Source: Litomosoides sigmodontis (taxonomy: Eukaryota > Nematoda > Chromadorea > Rhabditida > Onchocercidae). From it: a DNA stretch of 64,000 nucleotides. Positions 42,701 to 57,700 of the stretch are shown in pieces. The DNA lies in the NCBI GenBank assembly GCA_963070105.1, contig OY718804.1:7485817-7549816 (forward strand), in the 5' to 3' direction. Under the pieces are notes generated by a model. It searched no databases. It was not told where the DNA came from and worked only from the letters and a program-made list of their open reading frames with translations. Position numbers and translations under genes: made by a program. How positions within the stretch are numbered: position 1 is the stretch's first letter; the number at the start of each line of letters is the position of its first letter.

Positions 42701-45700
42701 CCTCTACCCAGAGGACCGGATGGAGTAATTCGAGATAAGGATGGCAGACCAATACCAACAAATGCTGCTGGTGTGCCGGTAAATAACCGAGGAGAGCCCC
42801 TGCCAACAGACCATGACGGAAATATAATCTATCCAGTTGGTGGATTGGACGTACCACTGCTTCCCACTGATAGCTATGGCAGACCTATTCCTGATATTAT
42901 TGGACCTGACGGTAAACCGTTGCCGAGAGGACCTGATGGAATGGTGTTAGACAAGGAAGGAAAACCGATTCCTACAAATGCCGCGGGTGTTCCAGTTAAC
43001 AATCGTGGAGAGCCACTGCCGACCGATAAAGCAGGCAATATCATTTATCCGGCTGCTGGTCTAGACGCTCCACTGCCTCCCACTGACAGTTTTGGAAGAC
43101 CTGTCTATGACGTTATAGGACCTGACGGCGAACCTCTACCCAGAGGACCGGATGGAGTAATTCGAGATAAGGATGGCAGACCAATACCAACAAATGCTGC
43201 TGGTGTGCCGGTAAATAACCGAGGAGAGCCCCTGCCAACAGATGATAACGGAAATATAATCTATCCAGTTGGTGGATTGGACGTACCACTGCTTCCCACT
43301 GATAGCTATGGCAGACCTATTCCTGATATTATTGGACCTGACGGTAAACCGTTGCCGAGAGGACCTGATGGAATGGTGTTAGACAAGGAAGGAAAACCGA
43401 TTCCGACAAATGCCGCGGGTATTCCAGTTAACAATCGTGGAGAGCCACTGCCGACCGATAAAGCAGGCAATATCATTTATCCGGCTGCTGGTCTAGATGC
43501 TCCACTGCCTCCCACTGACAGTTTTGGAAGACCTGTCTATGACGTCATAGGACCTGACGGCGAACCTCTACCCAGAGGACCGGATGGAGTAATTCGAGAT
43601 AAGGATGGCAGACCAATACCAACAAATGCTGCTGGTGTGCCGGTAAATAACCGAGGAGAGCCCCTGCCAACAGACCATGACGGAAATATAATCTATCCAG
43701 TTGGTGGATTGGACGTACCACTGCTTCCCACTGATAGCTATGGCAGACCTATTCCTGATATTATTGGACCTGACGGTAAACCGTTGCCGAGAGGACCTGA
43801 TGGAATGGTGTTAGACAAGGAAGGAAAACCGATTCCTACAAATGCCGCGGGTGTTCCAGTTAACAATCGTGGAGAGCCACTGCCGACCGATAAAGCAGGC
43901 AATATCATTTATCCGGCTGCTGGTCTAGACGCTCCACTGCCTCCCACTGACAGTTTTGGAAGACCTGTCTATGACGTTATAGGACCTGACGGCGAACCTC
44001 TACCCAGAGGACCGGATGGAGTAATTCGAGATAAGGATGGCAGACCAATACCAACAAATGCTGCTGGTGTGCCGGTAAATAACCGAGGAGAGCCCCTGCC
44101 AACAGATGATAACGGAAATATAATCTATCCAGTTGGTGGATTGGACGTACCACTGCTTCCCACTGATAGCTATGGCAGACCTATTCCTGATATTATTGGA
44201 CCTGACGGTAAACCGTTGCCGAGAGGACCTGATGGAATGGTGTTAGACAAGGAAGGAAAACCGATTCCGACAAATGCCGCGGGTATTCCAGTCAACAATC
44301 GTGGAGAGCCACTGCCGACCGATAAAGCAGGCAATATCATTTATCCGGCTGCTGGTCTAGATGCTCCACTGCCTCCCACTGACAGTTTTGGAAGACCTGT
44401 CTATGACGTTATAGGACCTGACGGCGAACCTCTACCGAGAGGACCGGATGGAGTAATTCGAGATAAGGATGGCAGACCAATACCAACAAATGCTGCTGGT
44501 GTGCCGGTAAATAACCGAGGAGAGCCCCTGCCAACAGACCATGACGGAAATATAATCTATCCAGTTGGTGGATTGGACGTACCACTGCTTCCCACTGATA
44601 GCTATGGCAGACCTATTCCTGATATTATTGGACCTGACGGTAAACCGTTGCCGAGAGGACCTGATGGAATGGTGTTAGACAAGGAAGGAAAACCGATTCC
44701 GACAAATGCCGCGGGTGTTCCAGTTAACAATCGTGGAGAGCCACTGCCGACCGATAAAGCAGGCAATATCATTTATCCGGCTGCTGGTCTAGATGCTCCG
44801 CTGCCTCCCACTGACAGTTTTGGAAGACCTGTCTATGACGTTATAGGACCTGACGGCGAACCTCTACCCAGAGGACCGGATGGAGTAATTCGAGATAAGG
44901 ATGGCAGACCAATACCAACAAATGCTGCTGGTGTGCCGGTAAATAACCGAGGAGAGCCCCTGCCAACAGACCATGACGGAAATATAATCTATCCAGTTGG
45001 TGGATTGGACGTACCACTGCTTCCCACTGATAGCTATGGCAGACCTATTCCTGATATTATTGGACCTGACGGTAAACCGTTGCCGAGAGGACCTGATGGA
45101 ATGGTGTTAGACAAGGAAGGAAAACCGATTCCTACAAATGCCGCGGGTGTTCCAGTTAACAATCGTGGAGAGCCACTGCCGACCGATAAAGCAGGCAATA
45201 TCATTTATCCGGCTGCTGGTCTAGATGCTCCACTGCCTCCCACTGACAGTTTTGGAAGACCTGTCTATGACGTTATAGGACCTGACGGCGAACCTCTACC
45301 GAGAGGACCGGATGGAATAATTCGAGATAAGGATGGCAGACCAATACCAACAAATGCTGCTGGTGTGCCGGTAAATAACCGAGGAGAGCCCCTGCCAACA
45401 GACCATGACGGAAATATAATCTATCCAGTTGGTGGATTGGACGTACCATTACTTCCGACCGATATGTATGAGAAACCTGCTTATGAGGTCATTGGCCCTG
45501 ATGTTGGCCTTCGCCCGATCGGTGGATTGGATGTTGCATTGCTTCCAACTGATAGCTATGGCAGACCTAATCCTGATATTATTGGACCTGACGGTAAACC
45601 GTTGCCGAGAGGACCTGATGGAATGGTGTTAGACAAGGAAGGAAAACCGATTCCGACAAATGCCGCGGGTGTTCCAGTTAACAATCGTGGAGAGCCACTG

Positions 45701-48700
45701 CCGACCGATAAAGCAGGCAATATCATTTATCCGGCTGCTGGTCTAGATGCTCCGCTGCCTCCCACTGACAGTTTTGGAAGACCTGTCTATGACGTCATAG
45801 GACCTGACGGCGAACCTCTACCCAGAGGACCGGATGGAGTAATTCGAGATAAGGATGGCAGACCAATACCAACAAATGCTGCTGGTGTGCCGGTAAATAA
45901 CCGAGGAGAGCCCCTGCCAACAGACCATGACGGAAATATAATCTATCCAGTTGGTGGATTGGACGTACCACTGCTTCCCACTGATAGCTATGGCAGACCT
46001 ATTCCTGATATTATTGGACCTGACGGTAAACCGTTGCCGAGAGGACCTGATGGAATGGTGTTAGACAAGGAAGGAAAACCGATTCCGACAAATGCCGCGG
46101 GTATTCCAGTTAACAATCGTGGAGAGCCACTGCCGACCGATAAAGCAGGCAATATCATTTATCCGGCTGCTGGTCTAGATGCTCCACTGCCTCCCACTGA
46201 CAGTTTTGGAAGACCTGTCTATGACGTCATAGGACCTGACGGCGAACCTCTACCCAGAGGACCGGATGGAGTAATTCGAGATAAGGATGGCAGACCAATA
46301 CCAACAAATGCTGCTGGTGTGCCGGTAAATAACCGAGGAGAGCCCCTGCCAACAGACCATGACGGAAATATAATCTATCCAGTTGGTGGATTGGACGTAC
46401 CACTGCTTCCCACTGATAGCTATGGCAGACCTATTCCTGATATTATTGGACCTGACGGTAAACCGTTGCCGAGAGGACCTGATGGAATGGTGTTAGACAA
46501 GGAAGGAAAACCGATTCCGACAAATGCCGCGGGTATTCCAGTTAACAATCGTGGAGAGCCACTGCCGACCGATAAAGCAGGCAATATCATTTATCCGGCT
46601 GCTGGTCTAGATGCTCCACTGCCTCCCACTGACAGTTTTGGAAGACCTGTCTATGACGTCATAGGACCTGACGGCGAACCTCTACCCAGAGGACCGGATG
46701 GAGTAATTCGAGATAAGGATGGCAGACCAATACCAACAAATGCTGCTGGTGTGCCGGTAAATAACCGAGGAGAGCCCCTGCCAACAGACCATGACGGAAA
46801 TATAATCTATCCAGTTGGTGGATTGGACGTACCACTGCTTCCCACTGATAGCTATGGCAGACCTATTCCTGATATTATTGGACCTGACGGTAAACCGTTG
46901 CCGAGAGGACCTGATGGAATGGTGTTAGACAAGGAAGGAAAACCGATTCCTACAAATGCCGCGGGTGTTCCAGTTAACAATCGTGGAGAGCCACTGCCGA
47001 CCGATAAAGCAGGCAATATCATTTATCCGGCTGCTGGTCTAGACGCTCCACTGCCTCCCACTGACAGTTTTGGAAGACCTGTCTATGACGTTATAGGACC
47101 TGACGGCGAACCTCTACCCAGAGGACCGGATGGAGTAATTCGAGATAAGGATGGCAGACCAATACCAACAAATGCTGCTGGTGTGCCGGTAAATAACCGA
47201 GGAGAGCCCCTGCCAACAGATGATAACGGAAATATAATCTATCCAGTTGGTGGATTGGACGTACCACTGCTTCCCACTGATAGCTATGGCAGACCTATTC
47301 CTGATATTATTGGACCTGACGGTAAACCGTTGCCGAGAGGACCTGATGGAATGGTGTTAGACAAGGAAGGAAAACCGATTCCGACAAATGCCGCGGGTGT
47401 TCCAGTTAACAATCGTGGAGAGCCACTGCCGACCGATAAAGCAGGCAATATCATTTATCCGGCTGCTGGTCTAGATGCTCCACTGCCTCCCACTGACAGT
47501 TTTGGGAGACCTGTCTATGACGTTATAGGACCTGACGGCGAACCTCTACCCAGAGGACCGGATGGAGTAATTCGAGATAAGGATGGCAGACCAATACCAA
47601 CAAATGCTGCTGGTGTGCCGGTAAATAACCGAGGAGAGCCCCTTCCAACAGATGATAACGGAAATATAATCTATCCAGTTGGTGGATTGGACGTACCACT
47701 GCTTCCCACTGATAGCTATGGCAGACCTATTCCTGATATTATTGGACCTGACGGTAAACCGTTGCCGAGAGGACCTGATGGAATGGTGTTAGACAAGGAA
47801 GGAAAACCGATTCCGACAAATGCCGCGGGTGTTCCAGTTAACAATCGTGGAGAGCCACTGCCGACCGATAAAGCAGGCAATATCATTTATCCGGCTGCTG
47901 GTCTAGATGCTCCACTGCCTCCCACTGACAGTTTTGGAAGACCTGTCTATGACGTTATAGGACCTGACGGCGAACCTCTACCGAGAGGACCGGATGGAAT
48001 AATTCGAGATAAGGATGGCAGACCAATACCAACAAATGCTGCTGGTGTGCCGGTAAATAACCGAGGAGAGCCCCTGTCAACAGATGATAACGGAAATATA
48101 ATCTATCCAGTTGGTGGATTGGACGTACCACTGCTTCCCACTGATAGCTATGGCAGACCTATTCCTGATATTATTGGACCTGACGGTAAACCGTTGCCGA
48201 GAGGACCTGATGGAATGGTGTTAGACAAGGAAGGAAAACCGATTCCGACAAATGCCGCGGGTGTTCCAGTTAACAATCGTGGAGAGCCACTGCCGACCGA
48301 TAAAGCAGGCAATATCATTTATCCGGCTGCTGGTCTAGATGCTCCGCTGCCTCCCACTGACAGTTTTGGAAGACCTGTCTATGACGTTATAGGACCTGAC
48401 GGCGAACCTCTACCCAGAGGACCGGATGGAGTAATTCGAGATAAGGATGGCAGACCAATACCAACAAATGCTGCTGGTGTGCCGGTAAATAACCGAGGAG
48501 AGCCCCTGCCAACAGACCATGACGGAAATATAATCTATCCAGTTGGTGGATTGGACGTACCACTGCTTCCCACTGATAGCTATGGCAGACCTATTCCTGA
48601 TATTATTGGACCTGACGGTAAACCGTTGCCGAGAGGACCTGATGGAATGGTGTTAGACAAGGAAGGAAAACCGATTCCGACAAATGCCGCGGGTATTCCA

Positions 48701-51700
48701 GTTAACAATCGTGGAGAGCCACTGCCGACCGATAAAGCAGGCAATATCATTTATCCGGCTGCTGGTCTAGATGCTCCACTGCCTCCCACTGACAGTTTTG
48801 GAAGACCTGTCTATGACGTTATAGGACCTGACGGCGAACCTCTACCGAGAGGACCGGATGGAATAATTCGAGATAAGGATGGCAGACCAATACCAACAAA
48901 TGCTGCTGGTGTGCCGGTAAATAACCGAGGAGAGCCCCTGTCAACAGATGATAACGGAAATATAATCTATCCAGTTGGTGGATTGGACGTACCACTGCTT
49001 CCCACTGATAGCTATGGCAGACCTATTCCTGATATTATTGGACCTGACGGTAAACCGTTGCCGAGAGGACCTGATGGAATGGTGTTAGACAAGGAAGGAA
49101 AACCGATTCCGACAAATGCCGCGGGTGTTCCAGTTAACAATCGTGGAGAGCCACTGCCGACCGATAAAGCAGGCAATATCATTTATCCGGCTGCTGGTCT
49201 AGATGCTCCGCTGCCTCCCACTGACAGTTTTGGAAGACCTGTCTATGACGTTATAGGACCTGACGGCGAACCTCTACCCAGAGGACCGGATGGAGTAATT
49301 CGAGATAAGGATGGCAGACCAATACCAACAAATGCTGCTGGTGTGCCGGTAAATAACCGAGGAGAGCCCCTGCCAACAGACCATGACGGAAATATAATCT
49401 ATCCAGTTGGTGGATTGGACGTACCACTGCTTCCCACTGATAGCTATGGCAGACCTATTCCTGATATTATTGGACCTGACGGTAAACCGTTGCCGAGAGG
49501 ACCTGATGGAATGGTGTTAGACAAGGAAGGAAAACCGATTCCGACAAATGCCGCGGGTATTCCAGTTAACAATCGTGGAGAGCCACTGCCGACCGATAAA
49601 GCAGGCAATATCATTTATCCGGCTGCTGGTCTAGATGCTCCACTGCCTCCCACTGACAGTTTTGGAAGACCTGTCTATGACGTCATAGGACCTGACGGCG
49701 AACCTCTACCCAGAGGACCGGATGGAGTAATTCGAGATAAGGATGGCAGACCAATACCAACAAATGCTGCTGGTGTGCCGGTAAATAACCGAGGAGAGCC
49801 CCTGCCAACAGACCATGACGGAAATATAATCTATCCAGTTGGTGGATTGGACGTACCACTGCTTCCCACTGATAGCTATGGCAGACCTATTCCTGATATT
49901 ATTGGACCTGACGGTAAACCGTTGCCGAGAGGACCTGATGGAATGGTGTTAGACAAGGAAGGAAAACCGATTCCGACAAATGCCGCGGGTATTCCAGTTA
50001 ACAATCGTGGAGAGCCACTGCCGACCGATAAAGCAGGCAATATCATTTATCCGGCTGCTGGTCTAGATGCTCCACTGCCTCCCACTGACAGTTTTGGAAG
50101 ACCTGTCTATGACGTCATAGGACCTGACGGCGAACCTCTACCCAGAGGACCGGATGGAGTAATTCGAGATAAGGATGGCAGACCAATACCAACAAATGCT
50201 GCTGGTGTGCCGGTAAATAACCGAGGAGAGCCCCTGCCAACAGACCATGACGGAAATATAATCTATCCAGTTGGTGGATTGGACGTACCACTGCTTCCCA
50301 CTGATAGCTATGGCAGACCTATTCCTGATATTATTGGACCTGACGGTAAACCGTTGCCGAGAGGACCTGATGGAATGGTGTTAGACAAGGAAGGAAAACC
50401 GATTCCGACAAATGCCGCGGGTGTTCCAGTTAACAATCGTGGAGAGCCACTGCCGACCGATAAAGCAGGCAATATCATTTATCCGGCTGCTGGTCTAGAT
50501 GCTCCACTGCCTCCCACTGACAGTTTTGGAAGACCTGTCTATGACGTTATAGGACCTGACGGCGAACCTCTACCGAGAGGACCGGATGGAATAATTCGAG
50601 ATAAGGATGGCAGACCAATACCAACAAATGCTGCTGGTGTGCCGGTAAATAACCGAGGAGAGCCCCTGCCAACAGACCATGACGGAAATATAATCTATCC
50701 AGTTGGTGGATTGGACGTACCATTACTTCCGACCGATATGTATGAGAAACCTGCTTATGAGGTCATTGGCCCTGATGTTGGCCTTCGCCCGATCGGTGGA
50801 TTGGATGTTGCATTGCTTCCAACTGATAGCTATGGCAGACCTATTCCTGATATTATCGGACCTGACGGTAAACCGTTGCCGAGAGGACCTGATGGAATGG
50901 TGTTAGACAAGGAAGGAAATCCGATTCCGACAAATGCCGCGGGTATTCCAGTTAACAATCGTGGAGAGCCACTGCTGACCGATAAAGCAGGCAATATCAT
51001 TTATCCGGCTGCTGGTCTAGATGCTCCACTGCCTCCCACTGACAGTTTTGGAAGACCTGTCTATGACGTTATAGGACCTGACGGCGAACCTCTACCCAGA
51101 GGACCGGATGGAGTAATTCGAGATAAGGATGGCAGACCAATACCAACAAATGCTGCTGGTGTGCCGGTAAATAACCGAGGAGAGCCCCTGCCAACAGACC
51201 ATGACGGAAATATAATCTATCCAGTTGGTGGATTGGACGTACCACTGCTTCCCACTGATAGCTATGGCAGACCTATTCCTGATATTATTGGACCTGACGG
51301 TAAACCGTTGCCGAGAGGACCTGATGGAATGGTGTTAGACAAGGAAGGAAAACCGATTCCGACAAATGCCGCGGGTATTCCAGTTAACAATCGTGGAGAG
51401 CCACTGCCGACCGATAAAGCAGGCAATATCATTTATCCGGCTGCTGGTCTAGATGCTCCACTGCCTCCCACTGACAGTTTTGGAAGACCTGTCTATGACG
51501 TCATAGGACCTGACGGCGAACCTCTACCCAGAGGACCGGATGGAGTAATTCGAGATAAGGATGGCAGACCAATACCAACAAATGCTGCTGGTGTGCCGGT
51601 AAATAACCGAGGAGAGCCCCTGCCAACAGACCATGACGGAAATATAATCTATCCAGTTGGTGGATTGGACGTACCACTGCTTCCCACTGATAGCTATGGC

Positions 51701-54700
51701 AGACCTATTCCTGATATTATTGGACCTGACGGTAAACCGTTGCCGAGAGGACCTGATGGAATGGTGTTAGACAAGGAAGGAAAACCGATTCCGACAAATG
51801 CCGCGGGTGTTCCAGTTAACAATCGTGGAGAGCCACTGCCGACCGATAAAGCAGGCAATATCATTTATCCGGCTGCTGGTCTAGATGCTCCACTGCCTCC
51901 CACTGACAGTTTTGGAAGACCTGTCTATGACGTTATTGGACCTGACGGCGAACCTCTACCGAGAGGACCGGATGGAATAATTCGAGATAAGGATGGCAGA
52001 CCAATACCAACAAATGCTGCTGGTGTGCCGGTAAATAACCGAGGAGAGCCCCTGCCAACAGACCATGACGGAAATATAATCTATCCAGTTGGTGGATTGG
52101 ACGTACCATTACTTCCGACCGATATGTATGAGAAACCTGCTTATGAGGTCATTGGCCCTGATGTTGGCCTTCGCCCGATCGGTGGATTGGATGTTGCATT
52201 GCTTCCAACTGATAGCTATGGCAGACCTATTCCTGATATTATCGGACCTGACGGTAAACCGTTGCCGAGAGGACCTGATGGAATGGTGTTAGACAAGGAA
52301 GGAAATCCGATTCCGACAAATGCCGCGGGTATTCCAGTTAACAATCGTGGAGAGCCACTGCTGACCGATAAAGCAGGCAATATCATTTATCCGGCTGCTG
52401 GTCTAGATGCTCCACTGCCTCCCACTGACAGTTTTGGAAGACCTGTCTATGACGTTATAGGACCTGACGGCGAACCTCTACCGAGAGGACCGGATGGAGT
52501 AATTCGAGATAAGGATGGCAGACCAATACCAACAAATGCTGCTGGTGTGCCGGTAAATAACCGAGGAGAGCCCCTGCCAACAGATGATAACGGAAATATA
52601 ATCTATCCAGTTGGTGGATTGGACGTACCACTGCTTCCCACTGATAGCTATGGCAGACCTATTCCTGATATTATTGGACCTGACGGTAAACCGTTGCCGA
52701 GAGGACCTGATGGAATGGTGTTAGACAAGGAAGGAAAGCCGATTCCGACAAATGCCGCGGGTATTCCAGTTAACAATCGTGGAGAGCCACTGCCGACCGA
52801 TAAAGCAGGCAATATCATTTATCCGGCTGCTGGTCTAGATGCTCCACTGCCTCCCACTGACAGTTTTGGAAGACCTGTCTATGACGTTATAGGACCTGAC
52901 GGCGAACCTCTACCCAGAGGACCGGATGGAGTAATTCGAGATAAGGATGGCAGACCAATACCAACAAATGCTGCTGGTGTGCCGGTAAATAACCGAGGAG
53001 AGCCCCTGCCAACAGACCATGACGGAAATATAATCTATCCAGTTGGTGGATTGGACGTACCACTGCTTCCCACTGATAGCTATGGCAGACCTATTCCTGA
53101 TATTATTGGACCTGACGGTAAACCGTTGCCGAGAGGACCTGATGGAATGGTGTTAGACAAGGAAGGAAAACCGATTCCGACAAATGCCGCGGGTATTCCA
53201 GTTAACAATCGTGGAGAGCCACTGCCGACCGATAAAGCAGGCAATATCATTTATCCGGCTGCTGGTCTAGATGCTCCACTGCCTCCCACTGACAGTTTTG
53301 GAAGACCTGTCTATGACGTCATAGGACCTGACGGCGAACCTCTACCCAGAGGACCGGATGGAGTAATTCGAGATAAGGATGGCAGACCAATACCAACAAA
53401 TGCTGCTGGTGTGCCGGTAAATAACCGAGGAGAGCCCCTGCCAACAGACCATGACGGAAATATAATCTATCCAGTTGGTGGATTGGACGTACCACTGCTT
53501 CCCACTGATAGCTATGGCAGACCTATTCCTGATATTATTGGACCTGACGGTAAACCGTTGCCGAGAGGACCTGATGGAATGGTGTTAGACAAGGAAGGAA
53601 AACCGATTCCTACAAATGCCGCGGGTGTTCCAGTTAACAATCGTGGAGAGCCACTGCCGACCGATAAAGCAGGCAATATCATTTATCCGGCTGCTGGTCT
53701 AGACGCTCCACTGCCTCCCACTGACAGTTTTGGAAGACCTGTCTATGACGTTATAGGACCTGACGGCGAACCTCTACCCAGAGGACCGGATGGAGTAATT
53801 CGAGATAAGGATGGCAGACCAATACCAACAAATGCTGCTGGTGTGCCGGTAAATAACCGAGGAGAGCCCCTGCCAACAGATGATAACGGAAATATAATCT
53901 ATCCAGTTGGTGGATTGGACGTACCACTGCTTCCCACTGATAGCTATGGCAGACCTATTCCTGATATTATTGGACCTGACGGTAAACCGTTGCCGAGAGG
54001 ACCTGATGGAATGGTGTTAGACAAGGAAGGAAAACCGATTCCTACAAATGCCGCGGGTGTTCCAGTTAACAATCGTGGAGAGCCACTGCCGACCGATAAA
54101 GCAGGCAATATCATTTATCCGGCTGCTGGTCTAGACGCTCCACTGCCTCCCACTGACAGTTTTGGAAGACCTGTCTATGACGTTATAGGACCTGACGGCG
54201 AACCTCTACCCAGAGGACCGGATGGAGTAATTCGAGATAAGGATGGCAGACCAATACCAACAAATGCTGCTGGTGTGCCGGTAAATAACCGAGGAGAGCC
54301 CCTGCCAACAGATGATAACGGAAATATAATCTATCCAGTTGGTGGATTGGACGTACCACTGCTTCCCACTGATAGCTATGGCAGACCTATTCCTGATATT
54401 ATTGGACCTGACGGTAAACCGTTGCCGAGAGGACCTGATGGAATGGTGTTAGACAAGGAAGGAAAACCGATTCCGACAAATGCCGCGGGTGTTCCAGTTA
54501 ACAATCGTGGAGAGCCACTGCCGACCGATAAAGCAGGCAATATCATTTATCCGGCTGCTGGTCTAGATGCTCCACTGCCTCCCACTGACAGTTTTGGAAG
54601 ACCTGTCTATGACGTTATAGGACCTGACGGCGAACCTCTACCGAGAGGACCGGATGGAATAATTCGAGATAAGGATGGCAGACCAATACCAACAAATGCT

Positions 54701-57700
54701 GCTGGTGTGCCGGTAAATAACCGAGGAGAGCCCCTGCCAACAGATGATAACGGAAATATAATCTATCCAGTTGGTGGATTGGACGTACCACTGCTTCCCA
54801 CTGATAGCTATGGCAGACCTATTCCTGATATTATTGGACCTGACGGTAAACCGTTGCCGAGAGGACCTGATGGAATGGTGTTAGACAAGGAAGGAAAACC
54901 GATTCCGACAAATGCCGCGGGTGTTCCAGTTAACAATCGTGGAGAGCCACTGCCGACCGATAAAGCAGGCAATATCATTTATCCGGCTGCTGGTCTAGAT
55001 GCTCCGCTGCCTCCCACTGACAGTTTTGGAAGACCTGTCTATGACGTTATAGGACCTGACGGCGAACCTCTACCGAGAGGACCGGATGGAATAATTCGAG
55101 ATAAGGATGGCAGACCAGTACCAACAAATGCTGCTGGTGTGCCGGTAAATAACCGAGGAGAGCCCCTGCCAACAGACCATGACGGAAATATAATCTATCC
55201 AGTTGGTGGATTGGACGTACCACTGCTTCCCACTGATAGCTATGGCAGACCTATTCCTGATATTATTGGACCTGACGGTAAACCGTTGCCGAGAGGACCT
55301 GATGGAATGGTGTTAGACAAGGAAGGAAAACCGATTCCTACAAATGCCGCGGGTGTTCCAGTTAACAATCGTGGAGAGCCACTGCCGACCGATAAAGCAG
55401 GCAATATCATTTATCCGGCTGCTGGTCTAGACGCTCCACTGCCTCCCACTGACAGTTTTGGAAGACCTGTCTATGACGTTATAGGACCTGACGGCGAACC
55501 TCTACCGAGAGGACCGGATGGAATAATTCGAGATAAGGATGGCAGACCAATACCAACAAATGCTGCTGGTGTGCCGGTAAATAACCGAGGAGAGCCCCTG
55601 CCAACAGATGATAACGGAAATATAATCTATCCAGTTGGTGGATTGGACGTACCACTGCTTCCCACTGATAGCTATGGCAGACCTATTCCTGATATTATTG
55701 GACCTGACGGTAAACCGTTGCCGAGAGGACCTGATGGAATGGTGTTAGACAAGGAAGGAAAACCGATTCCTACAAATGCCGCGGGTGTTCCAGTTAACAA
55801 TCGTGGAGAGCCACTGCCGACCGATAAAGCAGGCAATATCATTTATCCGGCTGCTGGTCTAGATGCTCCACTGCCTCCCACTGACAGTTTTGGAAGACCT
55901 GTCTATGACGTTATAGGACCTGACGGCGAACCTCTACCGAGAGGACCGGATGGAATAATTCGAGATAAGGATGGCAGACCAATACCAACAAATGCTGCTG
56001 GTGTGCCGGTAAATAACCGAGGAGAGCCCCTGCCAACAGACCATGACGGAAATATAATCTATCCAGTTGGTGGATTGGACGTACCATTACTTCCGACCGA
56101 TATGTATGAGAAACCTGCTTATGAGGTCATTGGCCCTGATGTTGGCCTTCGCCCGATCGGTGGATTGGATGTTGCATTGCTTCCAACTGATAGCTATGGC
56201 AGACCTATTCCTGATATTATTGGACCTGACGGTAAACCGTTGCCGAGAGGACCTGATGGAATGGTGTTAGACAAGGAAGGAAAGCCGATTCCGACAAATG
56301 CCGCGGGTATTCCAGTTAACAATCGTGGAGAGCCACTGCCGACCGATAAAGCAGGCAATATCATTTATCCGGCTGCTGGTCTAGATGCTCCACTGCCTCC
56401 CACTGACAGTTTTGGAAGACCTGTCTATGACGTTATAGGACCTGACGGCGAACCTCTACCGAGAGGACCGGATGGAGTAATTCGAGATAAGGATGGCAGA
56501 CCAATACCAACAAATGCTGCTGGTGTGCCGGTAAATAACCGAGGAGAGCCCCTGCCAACAGATGATAACGGAAATATAATCTATCCAGTTGGTGGATTGG
56601 ACGTACCACTGCTTCCCACTGATAGCTATGGCAGACCTATTCCTGATATTATTGGACCTGACGGTAAACCGTTGCCGAGAGGACCTGATGGAATGGTGTT
56701 AGACAAGGAAGGAAAACCGATTCCGACAAATGCCGCGGGTATTCCAGTTAACAATCGTGGAGAGCCACTGCCGACCGATAAAGCAGGCAATATCATTTAT
56801 CCGGCTGCTGGTCTAGATGCTCCACTGCCTCCCACTGACAGTTTTGGAAGACCTGTCTATGACGTTATAGGACCTGACGGCGAACCTCTACCGAGAGGAC
56901 CGGATGGAGTAATTCGAGATAAGGATGGCAGACCAATACCAACAAATGCTGCTGGTGTGCCGGTAAATAACCGAGGAGAGTCCCTGCCAACAGACCATGA
57001 CGGAAATATAATCTATCCAGTTGGTGGATTGGACGTACCACTGCTTCCCACTGATAGCTATGGCAGACCTATTCCTGATATTATTGGACCTGACGGTAAA
57101 CCGTTGCCGAGAGGACCTGATGGAATGGTGTTAGACAAGGAAGGAAAACCGATTCCGACAAATGCCGCGGGTATTCCAGTTAACAATCGTGGAGAGCCAC
57201 TGCCGACCGATAAAGCAGGCAATATCATTTATCCGGCTGCTGGTCTAGATGCTCCACTGCCTCCCACTGACAGTTTTGGAAGACCTGTCTATGACGTCAT
57301 AGGACCTGACGGCGAACCTCTACCCAGAGGACCGGATGGAGTAATTCGAGATAAGGATGGCAGACCAATACCAACAAATGCTGCTGGTGTGCCGGTAAAT
57401 AACCGAGGAGAGCCCCTGCCAACAGATGATAACGGAAATATAATCTATCCAGTTGGTGGATTGGACGTACCACTGCTTCCCACTGATAGCTATGGCAGAC
57501 CTATTCCTGATATTATTGGACCTGACGGTAAACCGTTGCCGAGAGGACCTGATGGAATGGTGTTAGACAAGGAAGGAAAACCGATTCCGACAAATGCCGC
57601 GGGTATTCCAGTTAACAATCGTGGAGAGCCACTGCCGACCGATAAAGCAGGCAATATCATTTATCCGGCTGCTGGTCTAGATGCTCCACTGCCTCCCACT

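Noticed and set aside
34881..56270. Six identical 67-codon frames (starting MVDWTYHYF) inside the array
   Set aside because: They are shifted-frame shadows created where the 90-bp insert lacks the stop present in normal units.
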